Source: Calothrix sp. PCC 7716
GTDB taxonomy: Bacteria; Cyanobacteriota; Cyanobacteriia; Cyanobacteriales; Nostocaceae
NCBI RefSeq assembly: GCF_019977735.1
Contig: NZ_AP025018.1
Location: 5,150,580-5,214,579, forward strand
Length of the DNA stretch: 64,000 nucleotides
Reading direction: 5' to 3'
A program made the position numbers and the translations under genes. The notes under the pieces were generated by a model. That model did not search any database, was not told the origin of the DNA, and was given only the letters and a program-made list of their open reading frames with translations. Positions 44,303 through 53,409 of the stretch are shown piece by piece (the first letter of the stretch is position 1; each line of letters starts with the position of its first letter).

Positions 44303-47218
44303 ATGAATAATTTAATTTTAGTTGTAGACGATGACGCATTAACTCGGATGCAATTGCGCGAGTTACTTGAATACTCTGGATATCAAATTATAGAAGCTTG
44401 TAGTGGCTCTGAAGCGCTGGTACTATATGAAGAGCGACAGCCAGACATGGTATTGCTTGATGCTTTAATGGGGGAAATGGATGGTTTTACTTGCTGCGCT
44501 CACTTACGGTCATTTCCCCAAGCCGAAAATGTTCCAATTTTAATGGTTACAGGACTTGCCGACCAAATTTCTGTTGAAAATGCCTTTTCAGCAGGCGCCA
44601 CAGATTATGTTACAAAACCAATTCACTGGCAAGTGTTGCGTCAACGGGTTCGTCGTTTGCTCGAAGCCAAGCACACGATGGAAAAATTGAAAGAGCAAAC
44701 AGAGTACGCATTACGACGTGAAGCACAGTTAGTAATAGCTTTAAAATCTGCCCAAATGGGCGCCTGGGATTGGAATATAGTTACTGATACAGTAACTTGG
44801 TCGGATGATAAAGAATCGTTGTTTGGATTAGAAAAAGGTACATTTACAGGTAATTATGAAGCTTTTATACGTTGCGTTCATCCGAACGACAGAAATTTAG
44901 TTACAAATGCAGTCAAACGCGCGATTGAAGAAGGAACAGAATATGACCTAGAATTTCGAGCTTTGCTACCCAATAATACAACTCGCTGGATGGCAAGTAA
45001 AGGTGTAGTATTTCGCGACGAAAAAGGAAGAGCAGTGGGAATGTCTGGAGTTGATATGGACATTACCAAGCGTAAACACTCAGAAGAAGCACTAGAAATA
45101 TATGCTAACCGTCAAGCAATTGTAGCTGAGTTGAGCCAATTAGCGCTGGCAGGTTCTAGTTTAAATACGTTAATGCAACGAGCAGTAGTCGTCATTGCCC
45201 AAAGTTTAGAAGTTGAGTATTCTAAAATACTGGAATTATGTGTTGATGAAAATAATTTTTTATTACGTTCTGGAGTTGGATGGCGCGAAGGTTTAATCGG
45301 GAAAGCAAAAGTTAATACAGGACACTTATCGCAAGCTGGATTTACTTTAATTTCCACTGAACCAGTTATTGTCAATGATTTTGCAAGTGAAACACGATTT
45401 AGTAAATCGCAATTGTTCGTAGAACATGATGTTGTTAGTGGTGTCAGCGTTGTTATTCATTGTCAAGAACGACCTTTTGGTATTTTAGGCGCCCACTCAA
45501 AGTCACCGAGAAACTATAACCGCGATGAAGTTTACTTTTTACAAGCAGTAGCCAACGTTTTAGCAACAGCTATTGAACGTAAGTTAGCCGAAACACGTTT
45601 ACAGCAAAGTGAGGAAAGATTTCAAATACTCGCGCAAGCAACAAATGACGCCGTATGGGACTGGGATTTAATAACTAACCGCGTATGGTGGAATGAAAGT
45701 GTTGCTACGCTTTTCGGATATTCAATGTCGGATGCTTGCTCGACATCAACTTGGTGGCGCGAACGCATTCACCCAGATGATAGATGGCGGATTATCGTCG
45801 ATATGCAGTCTGTTATTGATAGCGGAAAACAAGTTTGGTCAAACGAGTATCGCTTTCGACGCGCAGATAATTCGTATGCGTATATTTTAGACCGAGGTTA
45901 TGTTGTAAGAATTGGAGGTGCCGCAGTTAGGATGATTGGCGCCATGATGGATATTTCTGAGCGTAAACGGGTTCAAGAAGAATTACAACGTCAGAATTTA
46001 CGTATTCAATTATTTGCCGATTTTACTCTAAAAGTTCGTCAATCGCTGCAAATCGACGAAATCTTATCGACTAGCGTTATTGAAGTCCAAAAAGTACTCA
46101 ACGCTGACCGCGTATTAATTTTGCGGTTAAAGTCAAATGGTGCGGTGACGGCAGTTCAAGAAGCTGTTGTTCCTGGTTTTCCTGTAATGTTAGGGCGAGA
46201 GATTTTTGACCCTTGTTTTAGTGAGAATTATATTCAGAAATATCGGCAAGGACACATTTCCTCGCTGGCGGATATTGAGAATGGTAGTATTCAAGCTTGC
46301 CACGTCGAATTTTTGCGCCAATTTGCTGTCAAAGCAAACCTTGTTGTGCCGATTTTACTTCAAAATCAACTGTGGGGATTGTTAATTGCCCATCAATGTG
46401 GGCATACCCGTTATTGGACGACATGGGAAATTGAGCTATTGCGTCAACTTGCCGACCAAATTGGCATTGCTCTGGCTCAAGCAAAACTTTTAGAGAAAGA
46501 AACATTACAGCGTCAAGAACTTACCCGTTCCAACGAGGAACTTCAACAATTTGCCTTTATTGCTTCCCACGATTTACAAGAACCACTACGAAAGATTAAA
46601 GCATTTGGAGACCGACTCAAAAGTACATGTAATGAGAATCTTTCTGTTCAAGGACGTGATTATCTTGAACGAATGCAAAATGCTGCTGGGCGTATGCAAG
46701 CACTAATTGAAGATTTATTAACATTGTCGCGTGTAACAACGCGCGCTCAACCGTTTATACCTGTTGACTTGTCGCAAATTGCTTATGAAGTATTATCTGA
46801 CTTGGAGGAAACTATTGCACAAGCTTCTGGACGCATTGAGTTAGGCAATTTACCAACAATTAACGCCGACCCACTTCAAATGCGACAACTATTACAAAAC
46901 TTAATTGGGAATGCTCTGAAATTTCATCGTCCGAAACTTGCTCCAATTGTAAATATTTATAGCGAGATAATCACCCAAGAAAACATACAAATGTACCAAG
47001 TTGTAGTTCAAGATAACGGTATTGGGTTTGATGAAAAATATTGCGACCGTATTTTTCAAGTTTTCCAACGATTACATGGACGTAGTGAATATGACGGGAC
47101 AGGTATTGGGTTAGCTATCTGCCGTAAAATTGTTGAGCGACACCAAGGAAGCATTACCGCCAAAAGTCAACCTGGACAGGGTGCAAAATTTATCGTGATA
47201 TTACCGATAAGTAAGTAA
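44303..47218 (+). CDS. Cyanobacteriochrome sensor kinase: REC-PAS-GAF-PAS-CBCR GAF-HisKA-HATPase
   Basis: 971 aa. An N-terminal receiver (Asp53 in VLLDALMGEMDG) is followed by PAS (~135-265), a plain GAF (~280-430), PAS (~435-565), and a GAF domain (~570-735) of cyanobacteriochrome type. The last carries the DXCF motif (FDPCFSENY, Cys638), the canonical bilin-binding Cys-His (QACHVEFL, Cys666-His667), and the family segments KANLVVPIL and LWGLLIAHQC. HisKA has His756 (IASHDLQEPLRKIK) and the HATPase follows (QDNGIGFDEKY, GTGIGLAI). DXCF domains usually bind phycocyanobilin/phycoviolobilin and sense blue/violet versus green light, so this is a likely photoreceptor. The Rcp-type regulator follows. 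Confidence 0.93.
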   Translation: MNNLILVVDDDALTRMQLRELLEYSGYQIIEACSGSEALVLYEERQPDMVLLDALMGEMDGFTCCAHLRSFPQAENVPILMVTGLADQISVENAFSAGATDYVTKPIHWQVLRQRVRRLLEAKHTMEKLKEQTEYALRREAQLVIALKSAQMGAWDWNIVTDTVTWSDDKESLFGLEKGTFTGNYEAFIRCVHPNDRNLVTNAVKRAIEEGTEYDLEFRALLPNNTTRWMASKGVVFRDEKGRAVGMSGVDMDITKRKHSEEALEIYANRQAIVAELSQLALAGSSLNTLMQRAVVVIAQSLEVEYSKILELCVDENNFLLRSGVGWREGLIGKAKVNTGHLSQAGFTLISTEPVIVNDFASETRFSKSQLFVEHDVVSGVSVVIHCQERPFGILGAHSKSPRNYNRDEVYFLQAVANVLATAIERKLAETRLQQSEERFQILAQATNDAVWDWDLITNRVWWNESVATLFGYSMSDACSTSTWWRERIHPDDRWRIIVDMQSVIDSGKQVWSNEYRFRRADNSYAYILDRGYVVRIGGAAVRMIGAMMDISERKRVQEELQRQNLRIQLFADFTLKVRQSLQIDEILSTSVIEVQKVLNADRVLILRLKSNGAVTAVQEAVVPGFPVMLGREIFDPCFSENYIQKYRQGHISSLADIENGSIQACHVEFLRQFAVKANLVVPILLQNQLWGLLIAHQCGHTRYWTTWEIELLRQLADQIGIALAQAKLLEKETLQRQELTRSNEELQQFAFIASHDLQEPLRKIKAFGDRLKSTCNENLSVQGRDYLERMQNAAGRMQALIEDLLTLSRVTTRAQPFIPVDLSQIAYEVLSDLEETIAQASGRIELGNLPTINADPLQMRQLLQNLIGNALKFHRPKLAPIVNIYSEIITQENIQMYQVVVQDNGIGFDEKYCDRIFQVFQRLHGRSEYDGTGIGLAICRKIVERHQGSITAKSQPGQGAKFIVILPISK

Positions 47219-47372
47219 AGAGGGTTTTTAGTCTTCAATTACCAATTTTTAAGTTTGGGAAGGATTATGATACCTTCATAGTGTCAGAGAAAATATGTAT
47301 TATTGTCACATTTTATATTGAGATTTAATACTAAACCAATACTATTGTTAGTAAAAAAGGAGAAAATGCATA

Positions 47373-47819
47373 GTGATAGGTCGGCAGACAACTGTAAAAA
47401 TTCTATTAGCAGATGATGATGAAGACGATTGCATGTTAGCGCGCGAGGCATTGGCAGAAAGTCGATTGTCAAGCGAATTGTACGTAGTAAGAGACGGTGA
47501 GGAGTTGATGGATTATTTGTATCATCGCGGTCGGTATGTATCTTTGAGCAGTTCACCTCGTCCTGGGTTGATTTTACTTGATTTGAATATGCCCAAAAAG
47601 GACGGTCGTGAAGCGCTTAAGGAAATTAAGAATGACCCGGAGTTACGAAAAATCCCTGTAATTGTACTGACGACTTCTAAAGCACCAGAAGATATATATC
47701 GTACATACGAATTAGGTGCAAATTCGTTTATCATTAAACCGATGAATTTTACAGCTTTAGTTGAAGTGATGCGAACAATTGGAAAGTACTGGTTTGAAAT
47801 TGTAGAACTACCGTTTTAA
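47373..47819 (+). CDS. Rcp-type single-domain response regulator
   Basis: 148 aa, GTG start with AGGAG about 12 bases upstream. It is a stand-alone receiver with phospho-acceptor Asp70 (LILLDLNMPKKDG), the acidic pocket LADDDEDD and the T/K residues (VLTTSKAPED, FIIKPMNF). The insert YLYHRGRY and tail are typical of the Rcp1 family that pairs with phytochrome-type kinases. Its position directly behind the cyanobacteriochrome kinase makes it the obvious acceptor. It has no output domain, so it probably relays to another protein. Confidence 0.93.
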   Translation: MIGRQTTVKILLADDDEDDCMLAREALAESRLSSELYVVRDGEELMDYLYHRGRYVSLSSSPRPGLILLDLNMPKKDGREALKEIKNDPELRKIPVIVLTTSKAPEDIYRTYELGANSFIIKPMNFTALVEVMRTIGKYWFEIVELPF

Positions 47820-47833
47820 ACGGGGAGGAAACC

Positions 47834-49729
47834 ATGAAAAATAGCCCCATCCAGGTGCTTCTTATCGATGACGATGAAGATGACTATATCTTAACTCGTG
47901 ATTGGTTTTTTGAATTTCAGGTGGCTGGGTGCGAATTAGAGTGGGTCAGCTGTTATGAAGCTGGACTCGTGGAAATTGCCAAACATCAGCACGATGTTTA
48001 TCTTGTTGATTATCGTTTGGGTAAAGGTAATGGCTTAGAGTTATTACGTGTTGCTGTAGCTTCGGGTACAACGGCACCAATGATTTTACTGACAGGTCAA
48101 GGCGAACGAGATATTGATATTGAAGCGATGCAAGCTGGCGCCGCTGATTATTTAGAAAAAAGTCAACTTAATGCGGCATTACTCGAACGTTCGATTCGCT
48201 ACGCATTAGAACGTAAGCGTGCGGAACGTAAAATTCGTGAACAAGCAGCGTTACTTAATGTTGCCACCGATGCCATTTTTGTTTGTAATTTAAATAATCA
48301 AATACTTTTTTGGAATCAAGCCGCAGAACGTTTGTACGGGTGGAAAGAGGAAGAAGCAATAGGTAAACAAACAATACAGCTTTGGCAAGAAAAGAACTTG
48401 TCACAATTACAATCAGCTTTTAATATCCTGCTCAGAAATGGCGCCTGGGAAGGCGAGTTAAAACAAACTACAAAATCAGGTAATATCATTATTGTTGAAA
48501 GTCGTTGGACACTAGTACCAGAATTTGATAATAAAGCACAAGCTGTTCTTGTGGTAAATACTGATATAACGCAAAAAAAACAGTTAGAAGCACAGTTTTT
48601 TCGCGCACAACGTTTAGAAAGTATTGGAACTTTAGCAAGCGGTATTGCACATGACCTTAACAACGTGTTGGCGCCGATTTTAATGACAGCACAACTTTTA
48701 GAGTCGCAGTTGCGCGACGAACGCAGTCAGCGACTTTTACCAATACTAATATCTAACGCCAAACGCGGCGCCAATTTGGTCAAGCAAGTACTATCATTTA
48801 CACGTGGTATTGAGGGTGAGCGTACATTGACACAAATCAAGCACCTGCTTACTGAAATTCAACAAATTATTAAAGAAACATTTCCAAAATCGATTCAAGT
48901 ATCTGTAAATATACATCCGGAATTATGGACTGTTATAGGTAATGCAACTCAACTCCACCAAGTTTTGATGAACCTTTGCGTCAATGCGCGTGATGCAATG
49001 CCACAGGGAGGAAAACTAGAAATATGCGCCCTAAATCTTTTTATTGATGAAAATTTTGCCAATATGAATATTGAAGCAAAAGTTGGTAATTATATATTAG
49101 TATCAATTACAGATACAGGTGTTGGCATACCCTCAGATATAGTAGACCGTATATTTGAACCATTCTTTACAACCAAAGAGCTTGGTAAAGGTACAGGACT
49201 AGGACTTTCTACTGTTTTAGGAATAGTCAAAAGCCATGGGGGATTTATAAACGTCACCAGTGATGTAAACAGAGGTAGTAAATTTCAAGTTTATTTACCT
49301 GCCCAGCAAATTCCCGAAACCATAGAAGAGAGTGAAACAGAATTACCACAAGGTAACGGTGAGTTAATACTGGTTGTTGACGATGAAGATTCAATCCGCA
49401 ATGTCACCAAAACATCGCTAGAAACTTACAATTACAAAATCATAACAGCTTGCGACGGTATTGAAGCAATAGCTTTATACGCCGAACACCGCGATAAAAT
49501 CGAAATCGTGCTGACAGATATGATTATGCCAGCAATGGATGGACTAACAACTATTCGGACACTACAAAAAATTAACCCAGCCGTCAAAATTATTGCAGTC
49601 AGCGGACTTATCTCCAGCGATAAAATAAACAGTGCAACAGAAATAGGTGTCAAAGCCTTCCTATCCAAACCCTACACCGCCAAGCAACTCTTGCAAACCA
49701 TAGGCACCGTCAAAAATACTGTCGGTTAG
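47834..49729 (+). CDS. Hybrid histidine kinase: REC-PAS-HisKA-HATPase-REC
   Basis: 631 aa, ATG preceded by GGGAGG and starting 14 bp after the response-regulator stop, so the two are co-transcribed. The N-terminal receiver has Asp59 (YLVDYRLGKGNG); a PAS domain (~135-255) is followed by HisKA with His273 (GIAHDLNNVLAP), HATPase (CVNARDAMPQGG, FFTTKELGKGTGLGL) and a second receiver with Asp562 (VLTDMIMPAMDG). Receivers at both ends mean it can receive and pass on phosphate. Its kinase core and C-terminal receiver closely resemble those of the 1070-aa kinase upstream, indicating a duplication. Confidence 0.93.
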   Translation: MKNSPIQVLLIDDDEDDYILTRDWFFEFQVAGCELEWVSCYEAGLVEIAKHQHDVYLVDYRLGKGNGLELLRVAVASGTTAPMILLTGQGERDIDIEAMQAGAADYLEKSQLNAALLERSIRYALERKRAERKIREQAALLNVATDAIFVCNLNNQILFWNQAAERLYGWKEEEAIGKQTIQLWQEKNLSQLQSAFNILLRNGAWEGELKQTTKSGNIIIVESRWTLVPEFDNKAQAVLVVNTDITQKKQLEAQFFRAQRLESIGTLASGIAHDLNNVLAPILMTAQLLESQLRDERSQRLLPILISNAKRGANLVKQVLSFTRGIEGERTLTQIKHLLTEIQQIIKETFPKSIQVSVNIHPELWTVIGNATQLHQVLMNLCVNARDAMPQGGKLEICALNLFIDENFANMNIEAKVGNYILVSITDTGVGIPSDIVDRIFEPFFTTKELGKGTGLGLSTVLGIVKSHGGFINVTSDVNRGSKFQVYLPAQQIPETIEESETELPQGNGELILVVDDEDSIRNVTKTSLETYNYKIITACDGIEAIALYAEHRDKIEIVLTDMIMPAMDGLTTIRTLQKINPAVKIIAVSGLISSDKINSATEIGVKAFLSKPYTAKQLLQTIGTVKNTVG

Positions 49730-49780
49730 GCATTCGGTCAGCGAAATGCCTAACTATTACACAGGCGAAGAAGCCCTATG

Positions 49781-49984
49781 CTATTTTTGGTTTTTTTCTG
49801 GCACTTTTGGTACCCAACCAGGTGTCTCGCTAGCTTCCCAACCTGCGGGACGCTTCGAGTTATACCAACCAATTGAGCCAAGAATCGTAGCTGCTAAAAA
49901 TCCTCCTATACCTACAAAAGTCAAAATCGCCTGGAGATGCGAGTTGTAAGATGCCTTGTCTATAGCCACCAGAAAAAAATTCAT
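49781..49984 (-). CDS. Small single-pass membrane protein, possibly Psb35-like
   Basis: 67 aa. One membrane helix (~18-38: AILTFVGIGGFLAATILGSI) is followed by WYNSKRPAGW and a short Trp/Pro-containing tail (ETPGWVPKVPEKNQK). The short conserved-looking tail resembles a small cyanobacterial thylakoid protein family that may correspond to the photosystem II assembly factor Psb35; I hold this loosely. A plus-strand frame across the same bases lacks protein features. It stands alone downstream of pyrR on the same strand. Confidence 0.65.
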   Translation of the reverse strand: MNFFLVAIDKASYNSHLQAILTFVGIGGFLAATILGSIGWYNSKRPAGWEASETPGWVPKVPEKNQK

Positions 49985-50067
49985 ATTGAAAGAACGTAAA
50001 GTTTGTTAACAGTATATTAATAAATGTTAATACAAGCAGCCAAACTCATCAACATATCCGCAACATA

Positions 50068-50610
50068 TCAGCAACTGATAAGTTCAACTGCATCGCGACC
50101 ATCAAAGTCATTCAAGTAAACTTTAACGATTTCTTCTTTTGCAGTAGGTAGCTGCTTACCAATAAAGTCAGGATGAATCGGGACTTCTCTATGACCTCGG
50201 TCAACTAGCACAGCCAAACGAATTACTTCTGGTCTACCATATTCGTTAACAGCATTTAAAGCTGCTCGAATAGTTCTACCTTTAAAAATAACGTCATCAA
50301 CAAGAACAACTGTTTTATCTGTTAAGTCATAAGGAATATCAGTTTTTGCTGGAGTTCGCAGACCAATTTGGTCGAGGTCATCGCGGTAAAACGTGATATC
50401 CAACGCTCCTACTGGAACCGAAATGCCTTCCATAGCTTCGATTTGACGCGCGAGTAATTCAGCGAGTGGTACCCCTCTTGTAAAAATACCCAGAAGCACC
50501 AATTGCGATAAATCACGAGTTCTTTCAATAATTTGCGAAGCTAGACGGTTCACAGTGCGACGAATTTCTTCAGGTGAAAGTATAGAGACTACTTTCGCAG
50601 ACAGATTCAT
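50068..50610 (-). CDS. pyrR: PyrR bifunctional regulator / uracil phosphoribosyltransferase
   Basis: 180 aa. PyrR family motifs: [29 protein letters not shown], the PRPP loop [20 protein letters not shown], and [17 protein letters not shown]. The loop has Lys where Bacillus PyrR has Thr (DDVIFKGRT), which is usual in cyanobacteria. In Bacillus PyrR binds pyr mRNA and also makes UMP; in cyanobacteria only the enzyme activity may be important, since no pyr genes or leader attenuators are near. It lies 40 bp after cobD on the same strand. Confidence 0.93.
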   Translation of the reverse strand: MNLSAKVVSILSPEEIRRTVNRLASQIIERTRDLSQLVLLGIFTRGVPLAELLARQIEAMEGISVPVGALDITFYRDDLDQIGLRTPAKTDIPYDLTDKTVVLVDDVIFKGRTIRAALNAVNEYGRPEVIRLAVLVDRGHREVPIHPDFIGKQLPTAKEEIVKVYLNDFDGRDAVELISC

Positions 50611-50649
50611 GTAGTTAGTTTCCCTAAATATAAAGCTTTATATTTATGA

Positions 50650-51657
50650 TTACCTGTTTGCCACCAAAAAGCCTATAGAGGTAGCTACCCCTAACCAGAT
50701 TAAAAACGAATATCTCGTTAGTTGTAACGAATCTCGGATTGAAGATGGTTCAATTGGGTGAATGTTATCTCCCAACTTCGGTTTATGTTTAATTACTCCT
50801 TGGTAAGAGTTGGCGCCACCGACTTGCACTCCTAGTATGGCAGCATAAGCGCACTCACTCCACCCAGAGTTTGGACTAGGGTCTAATACTGCATCACGAC
50901 AACAAATATTCCATACATATAAAGGTTTAAAAGATATTATTGCTAAAGTTATTACAGTCAAACGACAAGGTACCCAAGTTAAAACATCTTCAGTTCGTGC
51001 GCTAAACCAACCTAAGTATGTGTAGGGCTGCTGTTTATAACCTACCATTGAATCAAGTGTACTACTAGCTTTATATGCCAATGCTAAAGATACAGGTTCA
51101 AATATTGGTATATAAGCACTAATATATATGCCAACAATTGCATAAAATAAAGGCGCCATAACAGCATCGGTGGCGTTTTCGGTAACAGTTTCCAAAACAG
51201 CACGCAATATTTCTGATTTAGAGAGATTTTCAGTGTCGCGTCCAACAAATTGGCGTATATTGAGACGTGCTGTCGCAATATCTTCTAAAATTAATGGCTC
51301 TAAGACAGTTTCAGCCGCACTTCTTAAACTTTTTGCGGCAAAACAACTAGCAAGTAAAATACATTTAGTAATAATTCCTAATACTGGATGTATCCATAAA
51401 GTAGCTTTTATCAATATAGTGCTAATGGCGCCAGTACCAAATATTAAAAGAATAGTAAGGACAATACCAGCGATTCTTTGTGTCAAAGCATTCTTACATA
51501 AGAATAAAGCGATATTAGTAAAACGAGAAATTACCCACCCCATTACTTGGACTGGATGAAGCCAATTAATAGGGTCGCCAATTAAATAGTCTAAGAGTGC
51601 TGCAATCAGCAACACAAAAACGTTAGTAATTAGTAATTGATCTGTAATTGTTACCAT
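50650..51657 (-). CDS. cobD: Adenosylcobinamide-phosphate synthase (CobD/CbiB)
   Basis: 335 aa integral membrane enzyme that attaches the aminopropanol arm to adenosylcobyric acid in cobalamin synthesis. Signatures: LDYLIGDPINWLHPVQVMGW near the N-terminus, VTENATDAVMAPLFYAIVG, DPSPNSGWSECAYAAILGVQVGG, and membrane helices near residues 10-30, 60-110, 155-180 and at the C-terminus. Length is normal. No other cob genes are adjacent. It follows the Rrf2 gene by 24 bp on the same strand, so it may belong to an Rrf2-cobD-pyrR transcript. Confidence 0.93.
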   Translation of the reverse strand: MVTITDQLLITNVFVLLIAALLDYLIGDPINWLHPVQVMGWVISRFTNIALFLCKNALTQRIAGIVLTILLIFGTGAISTILIKATLWIHPVLGIITKCILLASCFAAKSLRSAAETVLEPLILEDIATARLNIRQFVGRDTENLSKSEILRAVLETVTENATDAVMAPLFYAIVGIYISAYIPIFEPVSLALAYKASSTLDSMVGYKQQPYTYLGWFSARTEDVLTWVPCRLTVITLAIISFKPLYVWNICCRDAVLDPSPNSGWSECAYAAILGVQVGGANSYQGVIKHKPKLGDNIHPIEPSSIRDSLQLTRYSFLIWLGVATSIGFLVANR

Positions 51658-51681
51658 TGACTATCGACTATTGACAAGTAA

Positions 51682-52125
51682 CTAAACAATGAAACTAGCT
51701 TCTTCACCAAGCGATGCTTGCCGACTGCGGGCATCGTAATAAAGGTCAGCTAAAGTGATACTATACAAAGCTTCTTTGATTTTTTGATTTAGCCTAAGCC
51801 AGAGAGTTAACGTTACCCAGTCAAGAGCTTGGTCGGGTTCGGATTGTTGTTGCAACTTCGGAGTAATTTTTTCACCTACTGCCTCTAAAATTTCTCCTAT
51901 TGATATTTGTGCGGGTGGTTTGGCTAGCTGGTATCCGCCTACGGCACCACGAATTGATTTTACCAGCCCTGCACGTCGCATTTCGATTAGTAATTTTTCT
52001 AAATAAGGGGCAGGAATATCTTGACGAGATGCAATTGTTTTAACAGATGCGCTTTTCGTCGGTCGAAGCATACTCAAGTCGAGTAATGCTTTAACGCTGT
52101 AATGTCCGCGAGTGGTCAGTTTCAT
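51682..52125 (-). CDS. Rrf2-family transcriptional regulator
   Basis: 147 aa winged-helix protein: MKLTTRGHYSVKALLDL, then VKTIASRQDIPAPYLEKLL and GLVKSIRGAVGGYQLAK, the Rrf2 hallmark. It lacks the three cysteines that bind the cluster in IscR (the region reads EPDQALDWVTLTLWLRL), so any Fe-S-based sensing would need other ligands. It is upstream of cobD and pyrR on the same strand. Targets unknown. Confidence 0.9.
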   Translation of the reverse strand: MKLTTRGHYSVKALLDLSMLRPTKSASVKTIASRQDIPAPYLEKLLIEMRRAGLVKSIRGAVGGYQLAKPPAQISIGEILEAVGEKITPKLQQQSEPDQALDWVTLTLWLRLNQKIKEALYSITLADLYYDARSRQASLGEEASFIV

Positions 52126-52723
52126 AGGAAAACACTTGTGCTATTTGTTTTAATCATATTTATGTTTTGTTATGAGGTGTTACATAGTTAACCCATATAC
52201 CAATAATAGATGCAACTCAACAGTAGTTGAGAGATACCTTTTTATACGTCAATGAAAGTATAGGGTGTAGCAAATGAACCGTAAATCTAAAAACTACATC
52301 TATATATGTAGGGATTTTGGAAAATAGAAGAGGCGCAACTGCTGTAGACAACGGCGCCACTTCTGTGCAAAATTTACACTCGTCGCGTTACGGACTTTTG
52401 TCTGCCATATTTAACTTCATGATTCAAAATTCATTACAAAACTTGACACTCTTGTTGCACGAATAAGCAGTAAGACACGCTCAACAGCTTGTGGGTGGAT
52501 ACTATAAAAAAATTGTTTTGATGCGACGTTACGAAAGACTTTGATTGCGGTTCCCCAGAGAAAGTTTGACATAAGGTTAATATTGCTTTTCTTAACCACC
52601 TAATTATGTAATATACTTAGCTAGGCTGATATAAAAATAAAAAGTTCTACTCGCTTAGAGCAAATTGTCAGCTAAAATAAAATCAATTCGACCTTTTGAA
52701 CCATTCATTTTTGTTTTACGTTG
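52126..52723. other. Intergenic region, divergent promoters
   Basis: About 600 bp between the divergent Rrf2 and AbrB genes, with a GGCGCC site at 52353. A 60-codon minus-strand frame (52417-52599) starts from a non-optimal codon and has no family resemblance. The length suggests a complex promoter for the AbrB gene, which in cyanobacteria is often strongly transcribed. Confidence 0.5.
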
Positions 52724-53137
52724 ATGGCTAAACAGAAAAAAATTGAACCCCTCGTCGGCGAAGATTTGCTCACCAAAGTCAAAGAACTCGAAAATCTGAG
52801 CAAAGAAGAAAAAGCTAAACGTTGTGGATACTACACCGTTACCAAAAACGGCATCGAGCGCGTCAATATGATGAAGTTCTTGAATGCCTTAATTGATGCA
52901 GAAGGCATTCAATTAGATAGTTCACCTAGTGCAAATGGACGCGGTGGACGCAGCGCTAGCTATCGGATTAGCGTGCAGTCAAACGGTAACTTGCTTATCG
53001 GTTCGGCTTATACTAAACAAATGGGTCTCCAAGCAGGAGATGAGTTCATCATCACGTTAGGTAAAAAGCACATCAGACTCCGGCAGGTAGACTCAGAGGA
53101 ACGTGAAGAAAGTGAAGCGATGGAAGCTACAGCTTAA
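52724..53137 (+). CDS. calA: cyAbrB-type transcriptional regulator (CalA-like)
   Basis: 137 aa from ATG 52724 (a TTG codon precedes it in frame). It shows the two parts of cyanobacterial AbrB proteins: an N-terminal segment (KKIEPLVGEDLLTKVKEL, KRCGYYTVTKNGIERVNMMKF) and the C-terminal AbrB DNA-binding fold (ASYRISVQSNGNLLIGSAYT, AGDEFIITLGKKHIRLRQV). cyAbrB1/CalA regulates hydrogenase, superoxide dismutase and carbon/nitrogen genes and is essential in several species. Length and sequence match CalA well, better than cyAbrB2, judged from memory. Confidence 0.9.
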   Translation: MAKQKKIEPLVGEDLLTKVKELENLSKEEKAKRCGYYTVTKNGIERVNMMKFLNALIDAEGIQLDSSPSANGRGGRSASYRISVQSNGNLLIGSAYTKQMGLQAGDEFIITLGKKHIRLRQVDSEEREESEAMEATA

Positions 53138-53409
53138 ATAGCTTCAACTCAAGTTGTTTATTAGTCATTAGTTATTAGTCAGCACATTCGAGCGCTTATT
53201 ACTTAATGCCTGTTTTTATGGGTGTTATGAAATAAGAAAGTGCTTTGTGTGCGCGCAAACTATATACGTAATATAGGGCGCTGCTCTGCTTGGGAGGGGG
53301 GGAGCTATTTATGCTGCAAAGGTTTGATAGCGCGCTTTTACTCTTTTACTTGAGTTCGCGCGCTAAAAAAATCACAACCAATATGCGTACAATAGCCATT
53401 GACTAATGG

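Noticed and set aside
52417-52599. 60-codon minus-strand frame in the Rrf2-AbrB gap
   Set aside because: No ribosome site or family resemblance; probably chance in a long promoter region.
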